NCBI GenBank assembly: GCA_958510825.1
Contig: OY294045.1
Span: 12,451,916-12,515,915 of the forward strand
DNA from: Brachypterus glaber
Lineage: Eukaryota > Arthropoda > Insecta > Coleoptera > Kateretidae
Direction: 5' to 3'
Length of the DNA stretch: 64,000 nt
A program made the position numbers and the translations under genes. The notes beneath the pieces were generated by a model. It had not been told where the DNA came from and made no database searches. It saw nothing but the letters and a program-made list of their open reading frames with translations. This document shows positions 1 to 11,038 of this stretch, piece after piece. Each line of letters begins with the position of its first letter. The stretch's first letter is position 1.

Positions 1-238
1 ATTTAAAAATGTTTGTTTAAATAGAGAATTTTATAAGCTTTATAATGATGTATCACACGACCCCCCTTTCCATTTAAAAAAATGTCCCCCCATGCCACCC
101 TGCCCACATTTTAAGAGCTGAAAATATCAAATATATGCTAAAAGATAGTTTAAGTTGTCTTATTTAAGAGTTCTAAATTTGAAGTCGATATCTTAACTCG
201 TTCAAAAGTTAAAAGGGGGGTGGTGACTTTTGGACCGC
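1..238. mobile_element. Family D MITE, right terminal repeat (cut by window edge)
   Basis: This stretch matches the right-hand long terminal repeat of the complete family D element at 33136-33851, including the C-run in the first 100 bases and the ending that reads TTTTGGACCGC. The final CTCTGTA seen in other copies is replaced here, so the terminus is degraded. The left part lies outside the window. No coding capacity. Confidence 0.75.
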
Positions 239-1043
239 ACACAAGTATTTTTAATAGACGTCAGCATTTAAAAAATCCTTATGTCCATCTGTGTGTAAAG
301 TTTTTTTTGCGCATGATAACTTAGAACGGAATGTTTGATTAATTAATATTATTTTTTTTAGAAACAATCAAATTCTCTGTGTTTTTACAAAAAAAAATCA
401 TTTCAAAATTTAAAAAAAGTTATATATGCTATGAGAAAAAATTAGAAAACGTCACTTTGATTTTAGAAATATTCATATAAATTTTGAAAAAAATAAACTA
501 TAAACAAAAAAGTTACAAGAGGTGCCACTTTTTAATACAGTATAAAAAATAAGGAGCACGCTGAGGCTCAAAAAAAAAAACAAATTTGGGGAAGTATATG
601 GAGAGAAAACGCAATATACTATTCACTGTGAAAAGTATACAATAGAATGCGAAGCATTACATATCTTCACGACTTGTTATTTACTGCCCCTATCACTGTC
701 ACGATCCGTATGAGTACAACTTCCTACACAATATTAGTACTTAATCTTGGCGTAACCTCTTCAATATAAACTCCATTATCACTAGTAATATCCTAAGTGC
801 ATGTGGAATTATCGGTATTTTTTTATTTTCGTGTGACCCTATGAGAAACAAAGTTTTGAACTTATGTTTCCACGAGATTCCTCAATGGGATCTTTCTAGT
901 CCTCTAGTCCTCTAAATAAAGGTAGTTTACTGGTGAACATTTTAAGATTTTCTTGTCGGTTAAGACGCCATTTATAACCACAATATTCTGTAATTCATTT
1001 GTCTGTTAATAATCGTTAGTAGAAGTAGACGAAGGGTTAGTAT
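239..1043. other. AT-rich spacer, nothing recognised
   Basis: Long A and T runs with short open frames only. I see no conserved motif, no repeat shared with the rest of the window and no RNA gene. Confidence 0.5.
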
Positions 1044-1159
1044 CGAAGAAGAAAAAAAAGAGAAACAAAGAAGAAGAAGAAGAAGAAGAAGAAGAAATAG
1101 ATAAAGAAAATGAAGAAGAAAAAGAAGAAGAAAAAGAAGGAGATAAAAAGGAAGAAAAA
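1044..1159. repeat. GAA/GAAA-rich microsatellite
   Basis: Purine-only tract dominated by GAA triplets, with an uninterrupted GAA run at about 1069-1096 followed by imperfect GAA/GAAA units. Ordinary microsatellite; one strand is almost pure purine. Confidence 0.9.
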
Positions 1160-1814
1160 CCTATCTACTAGTACGTCTTCCCATTCATAAAGTTATACGC
1201 CATGTTATAAGTAAGACTATTAATACTTTAGTTAAAACTGACCAATTTAATTTAATTATGGTAGATAATTATCAGGTTATTTCGCTTTAAACTTATTAAT
1301 AACATCCACAATAATTTATATGGAATATTTAGTTGTAGTTTAGTCGTAAAAACGCACATGTTATGCTATTTTAAGTGATCTTATTTCGTAAAATCTAATT
1401 GGGCAAAATGGTTTAAGTAGGAAGTTTGAAGACATGGTTTAGCTAATTATTTCCCTGCTGGGTTTGGTTAAAGTTGTTTCACATAAAATTATATATTCCT
1501 GATAAATGTATATTGATAAGGCATATTTTGTAAATCCTCTTCGGTTTAAGTTTATGTAGACATTATTTTTGTTTTCCAATAAAAGTAATTTTTTTTTTAT
1601 CCCGTTACTAAGATAGAAAAATAAAACAATTAAAATATACTACAGAAATGAGTAAGATTTTTCCATCTAGAACTTTTTAACTAAAAGAAATAGTATTTGG
1701 TTTATGAGAAATTTTAAGTGAACTGTCATAGGTTCCACGGATGATCTTTCAATCATGCTAAAGAAAGAAATATTAGTCCATTATTTTAGATTTTAAGCTT
1801 TCACGGCCATTAAG
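1160..1814. other. AT-rich spacer upstream of the Penelope-like element
   Basis: No open frame of note and no recognised repeat. The segment TATTAGTCCATTATTTTAGA at about 1771-1790 resembles the sequence just after the Penelope-like element (about 3200-3219, roughly 17 of 20 bases). It is a candidate degraded target duplication separated from the element by about 24 bases. Confidence 0.4.
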
Positions 1815-1900
1815 ATATAAAGAACTTTCACTTTCGGGTTTAGACCGTGTTAATGGATTTTCACTTTCCGACGTTTCGTCTCTTACTACTAGAGACATCT
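1815..1900 (-). repeat. Left 86-bp inverted repeat of the Penelope-like element
   Basis: Exact reverse complement of 3115-3200 over all 86 bases. It ends inside the equivalent of the hammerhead CTGAAGA core (between CTGA and AGA), so the left copy lacks a complete ribozyme. Confidence 0.93.
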
Positions 1901-3067
1901 TTTATTATACGAGACCTACTTACAACTGGAAATCTTGACCCAAAGTTATGTAAATTATTTGAAGCTTGTCTGACATCTACATATTTTCTGATACAGGGAG
2001 AGTTCTATGAACAAGTGTCAGGCGCCGCAATGGGATCCCCATTATCACCCCCTGCGGCCAATGCTTTCATGGAATACTTCGAGAAAAAAGCTATTGAGTC
2101 ATTTCCATTAAAACCTAAAATTTGGCGTAGATACGTAGACGATGTCTATGCTATTTGGCCCCATGGCATGGAAAGCCTTCAAGGTTTTCTAAATCACCTC
2201 AATTCCCAACATAAATCTATACGGTTTACGATGGAAATTGAGAACAACGGATCACTTCCCTTTTTGGACGTTTTGGTTTACAAAACGGAAAATGGCTCAA
2301 TAGGACACTCGGTATACAGGAAGAAAACCCACACTGACAGATACCTAAACGCATTTTCACATCACCATCCCTCTCAAAAACGCTCGGTAGTTAATTCACT
2401 TGTTTATAGGGCTTTCATGATTTCAGACAAGAATTCCCTAGACACAGAACTCCTTAAACTAACCAAAGCCTTGACCATGAACGGTTATACCAAAAAAGAC
2501 ATTAATAAGACCATATACAAATACAGAAATCCCAGACCCAAACAACAGGACAATAGTGACAATGACAGACAGACACAAGTTATACTTCCCTATGTAAGCG
2601 GTATCACGGATAAAATAGGTAAACTTTTGAAAAAGTCAAATATTAAGCCTATATTTCGGTCCAACCAAAAATTAGGTCAATGTTTGACTTCAACAAAAGA
2701 CAAAATACCCCTGAGTTCAGAAGGCGTATATAAAATACCCTGCTCCTGTGGTACGGTTTACATAGGTGAAACTAAGAGAAAAATTTCTACAAGACTTCAA
2801 GAGCATGAGCGCAATATAAGAAAGAAACAAATTTCCTTATCGGCAGTAGCCGAACATGTGCATGAAACAGGTCATAAAATCAATTTGTCTGAAACAAAAC
2901 AAATATTAACAGAAAACAGAAAAATGCCAAGGAAGATACGGGAATCGATAGAAATCATCAAGCATCCTAAGAATATCAATCGGGACACTGGTTACCACTT
3001 ACCTGCAATATGGAAGTCTTTGATAGGAAAAACCTCGTCACGGGTGAATAACCACAACTCGTCATAA
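1847..3067 (+). CDS. Penelope-like reverse transcriptase (C-terminal part) with GIY-YIG endonuclease
   Basis: A 406-residue open frame, intact but N-terminally truncated. Residues 1-18 are read from the left inverted repeat and are not genuine protein; homology starts near residue 19. The motif-B-like segment AMGSPLSP is at 61-68, the catalytic YVDD box at 96-99 and LPFLDVLV at 137-144. A GIY-YIG-type region follows: GVY at 293-295, VYIG at 304-307, the conserved basic residues R311 and R316, and a helix ending EHER near 319. In this family the reverse transcriptase copies the element RNA at a nick made by the GIY-YIG domain. Motifs upstream of AMGSPLSP are absent, so this copy cannot be active alone. 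The C-terminal 390-406 tail is unremarkable. The stop precedes the ribozyme-like terminus by about 30 bases. Confidence 0.88.
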   Translation: MLMDFHFPTFRLLLLETSFIIRDLLTTGNLDPKLCKLFEACLTSTYFLIQGEFYEQVSGAAMGSPLSPPAANAFMEYFEKKAIESFPLKPKIWRRYVDDVYAIWPHGMESLQGFLNHLNSQHKSIRFTMEIENNGSLPFLDVLVYKTENGSIGHSVYRKKTHTDRYLNAFSHHHPSQKRSVVNSLVYRAFMISDKNSLDTELLKLTKALTMNGYTKKDINKTIYKYRNPRPKQQDNSDNDRQTQVILPYVSGITDKIGKLLKKSNIKPIFRSNQKLGQCLTSTKDKIPLSSEGVYKIPCSCGTVYIGETKRKISTRLQEHERNIRKKQISLSAVAEHVHETGHKINLSETKQILTENRKMPRKIRESIEIIKHPKNINRDTGYHLPAIWKSLIGKTSSRVNNHNSS

Positions 3068-3096
3068 ATAGTGACACAAGTTGATTAGAAACTTAG

Positions 3097-3156
3097 TTTC
3101 AGATTAATCCCTGAAGATGTCTCTAGTAGTAAGAGACGAAACGTCGGAAAGTGAAA
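3097..3156 (+). ncRNA. Candidate hammerhead ribozyme, Penelope-type
   Basis: The core CTGAAGA (3111-3117) fits CUGANGA. Stem II is GTCTCT/AGAGAC around a short loop. GAAA is at 3138-3141, and a palindromic ACGT (3141-3144) would form stem III, followed by C at 3145 as the cleavage-site nucleotide. Stem I pairs TCC (3108-3110) with GGA (3146-3148), then after an internal loop ACTTT read outward (3101-3097) pairs with TGAAA (3152-3156). A U at the base of stem II (3118) is unpaired, a deviation from the canonical core. Hammerheads in Penelope-like termini are established; whether this one cleaves is inference. Confidence 0.6.
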
Positions 3157-3200
3157 ATCCATTAACACGGTCTAAACCCGAAAGTGAAAGTTCTTTATAT
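3115..3200 (+). repeat. Right 86-bp inverted repeat of the Penelope-like element
   Basis: Perfect inverted partner of 1815-1900. It contains most of the hammerhead-like fold and the 3' end of the element. The identity of the two arms suggests a recent origin or gene conversion. Confidence 0.93.
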
Positions 3201-4504
3201 ACTAGTCCATTATATTAAAAATGTTAACAGCGCGCCGCGGCGCACTATGCCGCCCAAGCCCTGTTTTGGTGTCCAAATAGGAAAAACTAATTTCATAAAT
3301 AGAATATAAAATCCTCTACAATAACTGTACTATTCTGCGTTATAAAAATGAATTGGTTTCGTTTTTAGTTAGTTAGGGTCTGAACGACAGTTGATTTTCT
3401 ATACCGATGTAAAATTTTTATTTTAAAGCATATTCTGATGCGTGTATACCAAAATAGCATTTTTTCTTAACATACTTACGTTTTTTCAGTAAAATTTGGT
3501 TATATCATTGTATAAACATAGCTTTTTAATGAATAAACATAATATTTAAGGTAAAATTAATTTTTAAGCCTTTTTTATTAAAGCTTTGGGATATTTCTAA
3601 TTTCTATCTATTATATTAAAATGTTCTTACAGAAATAGTCTAAATAGTGTATCAATATTACTTAGCCAAAGTTAGCCAAAATGAAGTTATGAGCATTTTT
3701 GTAGAAAAAGATATAAATTTTTGATATATTATTTGATAAAATTTGAAAATAATTGCGCAAGCATTATCTATATTGGAAATGCTCCGAAATTTACAAATGA
3801 ACAAAAAATATTTAATTATTGAAATACCTCTGTGCGAAAACACAGTCCTTTGAAGAGGACACCCTATCATTTGATTTTTACTTAATATCTTAGAAACCGT
3901 CTAAGCTAATGATATGAATTTTTGCTCATAATATAATATATTGAATGGTTTTAATTAAATATTGGCCAAGAACAATACATTTTGACTCAAAAATAGTTAT
4001 TTATGTATAGTAAATGATTTAAGATTTAATTTGCCAAAAAAATATTTTTAAACACTTTTTTTCTATTTGGCCACATAGTGCGGCGTATCAAAATTTTTAT
4101 ATATTGAATTTAATGAAAGTTTTAGTGATACAATAATTTTTTAATTTTCATTCCTTATGAACCCATTTACTTAAATATAACAACAAATTCACAGGCTTCA
4201 AGTAAGGCTTGTTTTAGACAAAAAGCTTAATATTAGGTATTCAAAATTTCTGATAGGGGTAAATCCTTTTTTAAATGGAAAACAATTGTTTAGTTTAGTT
4301 TAGTTTATTTTTAGTCTTTCTCGGACCACCTAATAGGTGGTATTTTATACGATATTCGACTGACAATAAGCTATTGGACAAATTGAGCCTTGGAAATTTT
4401 CATGGTTTGGACTTTTTTATTAGTCCTCAAAATTTTAAATTTTTGCCTGGGTTAAAGCTTTTTTTTAGAGGTTGGTAAATCTAGGGCGAATGAGTTGCAA
4501 ATAA
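3201..4504. other. AT-rich spacer with a weak inverted pair
   Basis: No gene. The GC-rich patch at about 3230-3260 (CGCACTATG followed by a stretch ending GTCCAAATAGG) resembles, in inverted form, TCTATTTGGCCACATAGTGCGG at about 4060-4084. This hints at an old inverted-repeat element of roughly 860 bp, heavily decayed. Confidence 0.3.
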
Positions 4505-4731
4505 CTTGACATATTGAATGGGGAACAAATAAGAGCATCAATAAAATTTTAATGCTGCAGGGTGATTCTTCATTTAAAACTGAGCAAAAAAGTATGCTTC
4601 ACAAAAACACCTAAATTTAATATTAAAGAAGTAATAGCCTTTTAAAAAGTAACGTTTTTGGTGGCACAAAATGTTACTTCCTCTTAATTGCATTTTTTTT
4701 AAACGATTGCTCCTACAGTGTTACACTATAT
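4505..4731. mobile_element. Family A MITE fragment, part left of the LINE insertion
   Basis: Aligns with about 47850-48045 of the complete family A copy (47723-48404), including the shared AATTTAATATTAAAG and AAAAAGTAACGTTTTTGG segments. It stops at TATAT (4727-4731), where the LINE begins, and resumes at 7101. The outer left terminus of this copy is missing. Confidence 0.8.
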
Positions 4732-7100
4732 AATAATAATAATAATAATAATAAAGCATTTATTCCGGCATATAAGCCATATCACATAGGAATATTAGAA
4801 AAAAAAAATAAAAATAAAACATACACAAAAATATATACATAAAAAAAAGGTTGGGTTTACAGTCATTATAACAAAAAACAAAGACGTCACCAACTTCCAA
4901 AAATAGTAGAGGTCCAGAAAACATCTGATGACACTACAGCTCTTAACAGATTGTTCTGGGTGCAGGAAAGGCGCTCTACAAAGCTGGCAAGCTTTTTTCT
5001 CCGAAGAGCGTCCAAGGTGTTAATTCGGGCTGTAGCAAACATTTCAGAGGCACTATTATACCGCGGAAGTCTGTGAATAATGCGATAGGCATTATTATAG
5101 CAAACGCGTAACGTACGCCAAGAAGCCACAGTGTGGTTGCACCAGAGTTCTCCTGAGTACAGGTCGTAACAGAAAGTCTTGAACAAAAGGTTTTTAACTT
5201 CTACAGAACACTTGCTGAATTTTCTTGCGATCATATTAGCACGAACACACAAGTTTTTATAGTGACGTTGAATTTCAGAGTTATCACACAGTGTATTGTC
5301 TATTATATGACCGAGATATTTAAGTTTAGATACCTGCTCGATAGGGGTATTATTAAGGGAAATTGAGGGAACAATCAGATCCCTATACACTGGGGGTTTA
5401 AATACCATTAGTTTACTTTTGTCCGTGTTGTATTTAAGAAATGTTTTTAACGCGAATTCTTCACATCTACGAAGAAGTAACCGGAGGCCTTCTAAAGAAG
5501 GACATAGTAGCACCATGTCATCCGCATATGAAATACAGTTAACTTTGATACTACCACAGAAACAACCAGCGGCAACTGCCAACAGGATATAGTGAAGTTC
5601 GTCAATATACGCATTGAAAAAATCAGGAGCTAGAAGGCTTCCTTGGCGTACACCATTTCGCAGTAAAAAGCTAGAAGATTTGATAGAACCCCACAGGATG
5701 AAGGCAGTCGCATTGAAGTTCCAGTTCTGAATCAGTCGGCATATGTAGCAGGGTACTTTCCGTTTCAAGAGAGCTTTTATTAAGGTAGGGTGATGAACTC
5801 TGTCAAAAGCCTTACTCAAATCCAAGAATAAAGCATACACTGGAGTGTTTTTCCTTATATTGTGGCTGACAGTTTCTTTCAGAAGGTAGATAGCTTCAGC
5901 AGTCCCCACATTGCTTTTAAACCCGAACTGGTTATCAGAGGTTTTTAGGCAATTCTTACATCTGCTAAGAATAACAAGTTCAAGGACTTTAGAAAGAGAT
6001 GTTGATATGGCGATAGGGCGATAGTTAGAAGAGTCAGATATGTCGCCGCTTTTGTTTTTGACAATCGGTATGATAATGCTCTTCGTTAGTGACGGGGGAG
6101 TTATGCCATGTGATCACATGCCCGAAAAACACATGGATAGAATAGGATATAAAGCTTCATGCGCATATATAATATATTCCGGAGAAAGGCCATCCCAACC
6201 AGCAGCCTTTCCACGCTTAAGCTGAGATATGGCAAGTTTAACATCGTTTGAGGGGACCATACAGGCTTCAAAGTTCTCAGCTTCAAAAGCTTCAGAAGTC
6301 TCGTCATCAAACAGATTACTAAGCTTTTCGAATTTCTTTGCCCAAAGTTCTGCAATGTCAGATTCACCAGAGGCCTGATCGACTGAGTTCGACAGCGAAA
6401 TTGAAGTCTTGCTTATTCTGCCGCAGGCTTTCCAGAATTTCACAAAGTTTTTGTCCAGGTGATGAGTAGCCAAGGCATCTGCACGGATTTGTTCTTCGCG
6501 GCTGCGTACAGATTTTAACTTGTGCTGAAACAGTTTTCGTAAACGACGCCTTCTGTCATTAAGGGGTTCCTCAGGAGGGCGACCAGCTTCCACCCAAAGT
6601 AAAAAGGCTTCATGTGCTTTTCTGTAGGCCTCAGCTACCTCTGCTGACCATCCAGGAATAGGTTTGGCTCTAGGCCTATTGTGGCGAAAGGATTCTGATA
6701 CAGAACGACGGAGAGCACTTACAATATCAGTATAAAATCTATCAATGTCTCTGCTATGATCAAGTCGGCTGCACATAGAGTTACGACAGTGGACGGCATC
6801 AGGTAGATTTACACATTTTAGGTTTAAGTAAGAGCGATGCTTGTAGGAATTTATAGACAAATTACATTTATCAGACCATTTGGGAATATCTGGTGAGTAA
6901 GGCGTAGATCTTGTTATAGCCGGTAGAATGGACGTTTTGAGACTGAGCGAAAGAGGAAAGTGGTCTGAAGAGGTAGTCGTTAAATCAACCATTACTGAAT
7001 CCACAGAGTTAGAGGCAGCATGAGACACTAAGCTGTGATCAAGCCAGGAAGTGGTAGAATGTACATCACTCACGAAGGTAAAAGTGTCAGCAGGCAGAGA
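4732..7100 (-). mobile_element. 5'-truncated non-LTR retrotransposon (LINE), Jockey/CR1-like
   Basis: Read on the reverse strand it carries the end of an apurinic-type endonuclease and a complete reverse transcriptase, and finishes in an (ATT)n tail (plus-strand AAT repeats at 4732-4757). TATAT flanks both ends (4727-4731 and 7101-7105) and occurs once in the uninterrupted family A copy near 48045, so it is the target-site duplication. The 5' truncation falls within the endonuclease domain. Clade assignment is tentative: the tail type and C-terminal region fit CR1/Jockey-like groups. Confidence 0.88.
4887..7100 (-). pseudogene. LINE ORF2 remnant: endonuclease end plus reverse transcriptase
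   Basis: One continuous reading frame broken by a single TGA at 6114-6116; frames 7073-6117 and 6113-4887 are in phase. The upstream part ends an endonuclease domain (STTSWLDH, then SDHFPL). The middle has a connector, and after the stop the frame reads SHGITPPSLTKSIIIPIVKN, the expected start of reverse-transcriptase domain 1. SNYRPIAIS, NQFGFKSN, FLDLSKAFDRVHH, NGVRQGSLLAPDF and the catalytic SYADD follow in order. A cysteine/tryptophan-containing C-terminal segment (KTFCYDLYSGELW, then NNAYRIIHRLPR) completes it. The enzyme would prime reverse transcription at a chromosomal nick. The 5' end is lost at 7100 and the stop is fixed, so it is dead, though otherwise remarkably open for about 730 codons. 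Confidence 0.88.
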
Positions 7101-7395
7101 TATATGACATTTTTTATGTATTTTTACTCAAGTAATCTATATTTTTTACAAAAATTTCAAAAAAACTACACATAAAAAAGTTTGGGGCAAACATGTGATA
7201 AGCCTCACATATTAAGTCCGTCTAGGCACGCCTCTGGATAAACTACAAAATAAATTAACAAAAACTTATTGCCCTTATTAATACTAGTATACATGCAAAA
7301 GCTCGTCACTCTAGCTTAAAGGGTACCAGAGTTATTAATTAAAAACCTTATTTTTATTACAATTTTAAAGGGCCTACCCTTAGGGCTGTAATAGC
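7101..7395. mobile_element. Family A MITE fragment, part right of the LINE insertion
   Basis: Continues family A from TATATGACATTTTTTATG, matching 48045-48310 including AAGTTTGGGGCAAA and AAGCCTCACATATT. Similarity fades near 7380-7395, before the terminal repeat. Confidence 0.8.
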
Positions 7396-8466
7396 GCGTT
7401 GGTCCCAATTAAAGCCAAAAATATTAATTATCTAAGACATTAATTTAGAACCACACACTATTATTTGGAGGCGTATCAAATACAAATATCTGTATATGCT
7501 ATTTGGGTAGCGTGCCACCAGTAATAATACTACATAATATCATATATCATATTATTACAAATGTTAATATAGGAATCTAATTGCTACTTAATACTTATCT
7601 GACTTTCTTAGATGTTTCTTCGATGACTCCATATATCACTAACTTTATATAAAAATGTGAAAGGTAAAAAACTTCAAATATATTTTAAATTAATTAAAAT
7701 ATATCTTACCAATAAAACAAAAGAATTAAACAACAATTAAAAGAATTTAATGAAAGAAAATTGAAAAGTTAAAAACAAATAAAAAACAACAAAATATTTT
7801 AATTTGAAAGTTAAGTTAAGCTTAAAATAGTATCTTTACCCTTCAGATATTTCTATACTCGCGACTTTAAATTTTACTTATTACGTTAATTCTAAAATTT
7901 CCTTAAGACCCAACTTAACTAGACGACTACATATTTCCGAATCCCCATTTTTGACCATCACTCAAAACAGGCAAAATTATCCCTTCCCAGAGATGCCGAT
8001 ATACCAGTCATAAAACTATTAACGAAAAATATCTGAAGAGTTTTCTGCCAAAAAGTTATATTATTATAAAAATAATATTAATTGAAAAATTACTTTAAAT
8101 CACTGAAAATGAATTTAAATTTAATTAAGAGAAATGATTAAAAAAACTACTTCTACATATTGATTGATATTGATTTTCATGACATTGCTTCGAAGTAGAA
8201 AAAACCATTTTTACAAACAATCCCTAACTATTGCCAGTATCTAAAGATATTCCCATATTTATTAATTAAGAAAACCGGATTAACCAATTATTTAATCTAA
8301 TAAAAATGTACACCCTTTTTATATAAACGCCTCAATTACACAAAATGCAAGCTTCCCAAATACTAATATTAGCATCTGGAAAAACAAACAACAAACCGCC
8401 CGTTAAGAACAATACTTTGTCATGTTCAATAACCATAAAAATAAAAATATAAATACTCAATATATA
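7396..8466. other. AT-rich spacer, nothing recognised
   Basis: No open frame, tandem repeat or family match that I can support. Confidence 0.45.
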
Positions 8467-8586
8467 CAGGGTGACCACTCTGTTACAGGGCTCATTTCCG
8501 GACCAACCTTTATAGGAACTTTTTTTGATATTTTTGGATGTAGAATCACCTCTTAAATTTTGGCATGCCAGTTATTGATCACCCTG
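8467..8586. mobile_element. Family A MITE, internally deleted copy
   Basis: Starts with CAGGGTGACCA after TATA and ends TGATCACCCTG, the two termini of family A. The middle is collapsed, leaving the right terminal repeat (about 8487-8586) that matches 48318-48404, with GGGCTCATTTCCGGACC near 8488. Confidence 0.7.
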
Positions 8587-10169
8587 TTTATTATTGAAAG
8601 TGTTTCAATAAAAAACGTTGGAGTAGAAAAAATAATACTGGAATTTTGATTTATAAAAAGTACAAAATGAGAATGGATCTCAATCGCAGTTATTATGTTA
8701 AACTTTTCCAAATTAAAGTGGCATTTAAAATTTAAAATAGGTAGAAGAGTGCGCTCATAAAGTAAGTTTTGCCTTAATGAGTATACGCACGAAATGCAAA
8801 ATACACAGGATGTGTGCATAGGCTACCGTGAATAATTAATTCAAATATTTATTAAGCTGGTCCTTATTAAATATTTTTTCGTAGGACCTAGTGTACATGA
8901 AATAAAGAAAAATGCATGTCCACTATATATCCTAGTTAGCATATCGTCCACTAAAGGCTCTAGTTGTCTAACTCCAAATTTTTCAAAAATGAGATTTTTA
9001 TCAAATTTGCTTCATTATCTGATTACCAACATACTTCAAAAAAAAAAAAAGTTTCATTAAACCAATATCAGCCTCAAAAAATGCAAAAATGTAAATATTT
9101 TAAGTCGCTAAGTGTCTAACTCCATCATATGATTTTGAGAAAACAATTAAATGAGAACTGTCACTAATGTCAAACTATTTCTCGACAACAGGGGATCCCG
9201 TTTCAAATATTTGTTATTTACTGTTTGATGATAATTATAATTATTGCCATTAATAATGTATATATATTATGCCTACCTAGTAGTGATATTATATATTAAA
9301 TATAAAAATATAAATTTTTTGTAATAATATTACGCGATATAATACGATAGGTATCCTCTTTTATCTTCCCTTGGAGTTAGACCATTAGTGAATTTAGATT
9401 CTGTGGTTAAAATTTAATTTTCAAATAATTTATATAAAATAGATAACAATGAAAAGTTTTAAATACATTAACACATTTCAAACATTTTTACCTGTTAGCT
9501 AGTTTTAAAGTTCTAAATTGCTATAATTAAGTTTTAAATCGTTTTTTACGTCTCCTGAAAAATATGACGTTTTGGAGTTAGACCGTTAGAGCCTTTAGAT
9601 GACGATATATTTCTATCGCACGAGTACATAGTGCATATTTGAATGAAATACATAGTGCATATTTGAATGAAATGACAACTATTCACACTTATTTATCCAA
9701 ACGAGTACACATAGCTTTCATTTTGACAAAAGTCGTTTGACGTTTATAAAAATTTTAAATGTCAAAAGTAAACACAGGTAATTCTTTAAAATATACATTT
9801 TTAAAGAGTCTAGACTGTAGATCGAACGAAAAATGTTGTTCCCAACTCGTTTGCGGCAAGTCTGTAGTGCACTTGAATTGAATTTTACGTTTTCATAAAC
9901 CTAACTAAATTCTTTCTGCTTTCTAGTTTAATTTTTTCACGAAAATTTTGTAATACAAAACTGTACTAAGGGTATACCTATATTATGTAATTTGAAATAA
10001 TTAAGGTGATTAATGTCGCATTACTAAAGAAGTTTTTTTGGGAGTTGAGTTGGAAAAATCCTGTTCAGTTAGTAAAATGAGTGGCGGATTTTGGAAATTG
10101 AGTGGTAGATTTGGGAAATTGATAGAAAGTTGGGAAAATTGAGGGATACAGTTGGTAAATTCCGCCAGT
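8587..10169. other. AT-rich spacer with one short tandem repeat
   Basis: No gene. A 24-bp unit (containing TACATAGTGCATATTTGAATGAAA) is directly duplicated at about 9626-9673. The rest is low-complexity AT sequence. Confidence 0.5.
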
Positions 10170-10350
10170 GGTAAAACGGGGGGTAGTTTTCGTGAAAATT
10201 GATATATAGGGGTTTTTGAGGTAGCTAAAAGTGAATCTGATAATAAAAACATTCTAACTCTACCTCCTGAAAGGTGGGGTATAGTTTTAGTGAAAGTTTG
10301 TATATTGGGGTTTTTGAGGTTGCTTAAAGTGAATCTGATAATAACAAAAT
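10170..10350. repeat. Two-unit minisatellite related to 44577-45230
   Basis: Two ~100-bp units share GGGGTTTTTGAGGT followed by a segment ending AAAGTGAATCTGATAA, with a G-rich linker (GGTGGGGTA or GGGGGGTAG) and TTTTCGTGAAAATTG. The same unit forms a seven-copy array at 44577-45230. Confidence 0.75.
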
Positions 10351-10440
10351 TGGGACGAACATCATCATCATCAGTAGTTTGTTTGGATCTTTAGGAGACA
10401 GGCTCAGTGCCTATAGCTCATTTGTCTAAAATAGAATTAG

Positions 10441-10505
10441 AAGGGGGGATCGGGACGAGAAGGGATGGAATAGGGAGGGGAGGGAGGTATGGGGGGAGTG
10501 AGGCT
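10441..10505 (+). other. G-run cluster, G-quadruplex potential
   Basis: At least eight runs of three or more G within 65 bases (for example at 10443-10448, 10452-10454, 10462-10464, 10473-10475, 10477-10480, 10482-10484 and 10491-10496), strongly asymmetric between strands in an otherwise AT-rich window. It satisfies the usual G3+N1-7 quadruplex pattern in its second half. Confidence 0.6.
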
Positions 10506-11038
10506 AGCTTCCTGATGCTGGGAATTCATCTGTCCTGAATTGGTGGGTACCATTACTGACAGAAAATCGAGCAATCCTATACGGTTCCATTTTTCATTTT
10601 TGAGGTTCGTAGCCCTGAAAATATAAAAAATAAGGGCCAGTCTAATCCATTCATCTAATAAAATAATGTTCAGTTGGTGGGTGTAGATGTAATATTTCTA
10701 TTTGCATTACAATTGGCGCGGATGATACGCTTAGTTTAGAGGCCATTATTGCAAATATAATGTTGTATCCCTACTATTTTTATTGTGTATAGTACCTATA
10801 CTATAGGTACTACTATAATTTTAATTATTAACAATACAAGGTGCCCAGCAGTAACACAGCTCAGTCGTTTTTTGGCTTTATTATTTTACAGTAAGGCAAA
10901 CTTCTTTCTAAAAAAATGGGTAACCGTTTTTTTTTTAATTATCAGGTGCACCATTTTGTCAAAGGCTCAAAATTTGGTATTTGTCTCTACAAAACTATCG
11001 TCCGCATGTAATTAATTAATTAATATTCATTTATCCCA

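Larger units (their letters stand above)
1815..3200 (+). mobile_element. 5'-truncated Penelope-like element flanked by inverted terminal copies
   Basis: The body (1901-3114) encodes the C-terminal half of a Penelope-like reverse transcriptase fused to a GIY-YIG domain. It is bracketed by an 86-bp perfect inverted repeat (1815-1900 and 3115-3200). Penelope-like elements are known for such inverted or partial terminal duplications and for hammerhead ribozymes in their ends. The reverse-transcriptase N-terminal motifs are missing, so this copy is truncated and not autonomous. The inverted copy on the left is joined directly to the truncation point at 1900/1901. Confidence 0.88.

Noticed and set aside
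6040..6367. Short frames on both strands within the LINE
   Set aside because: They overlap the reverse-transcriptase frame and lack any motif.
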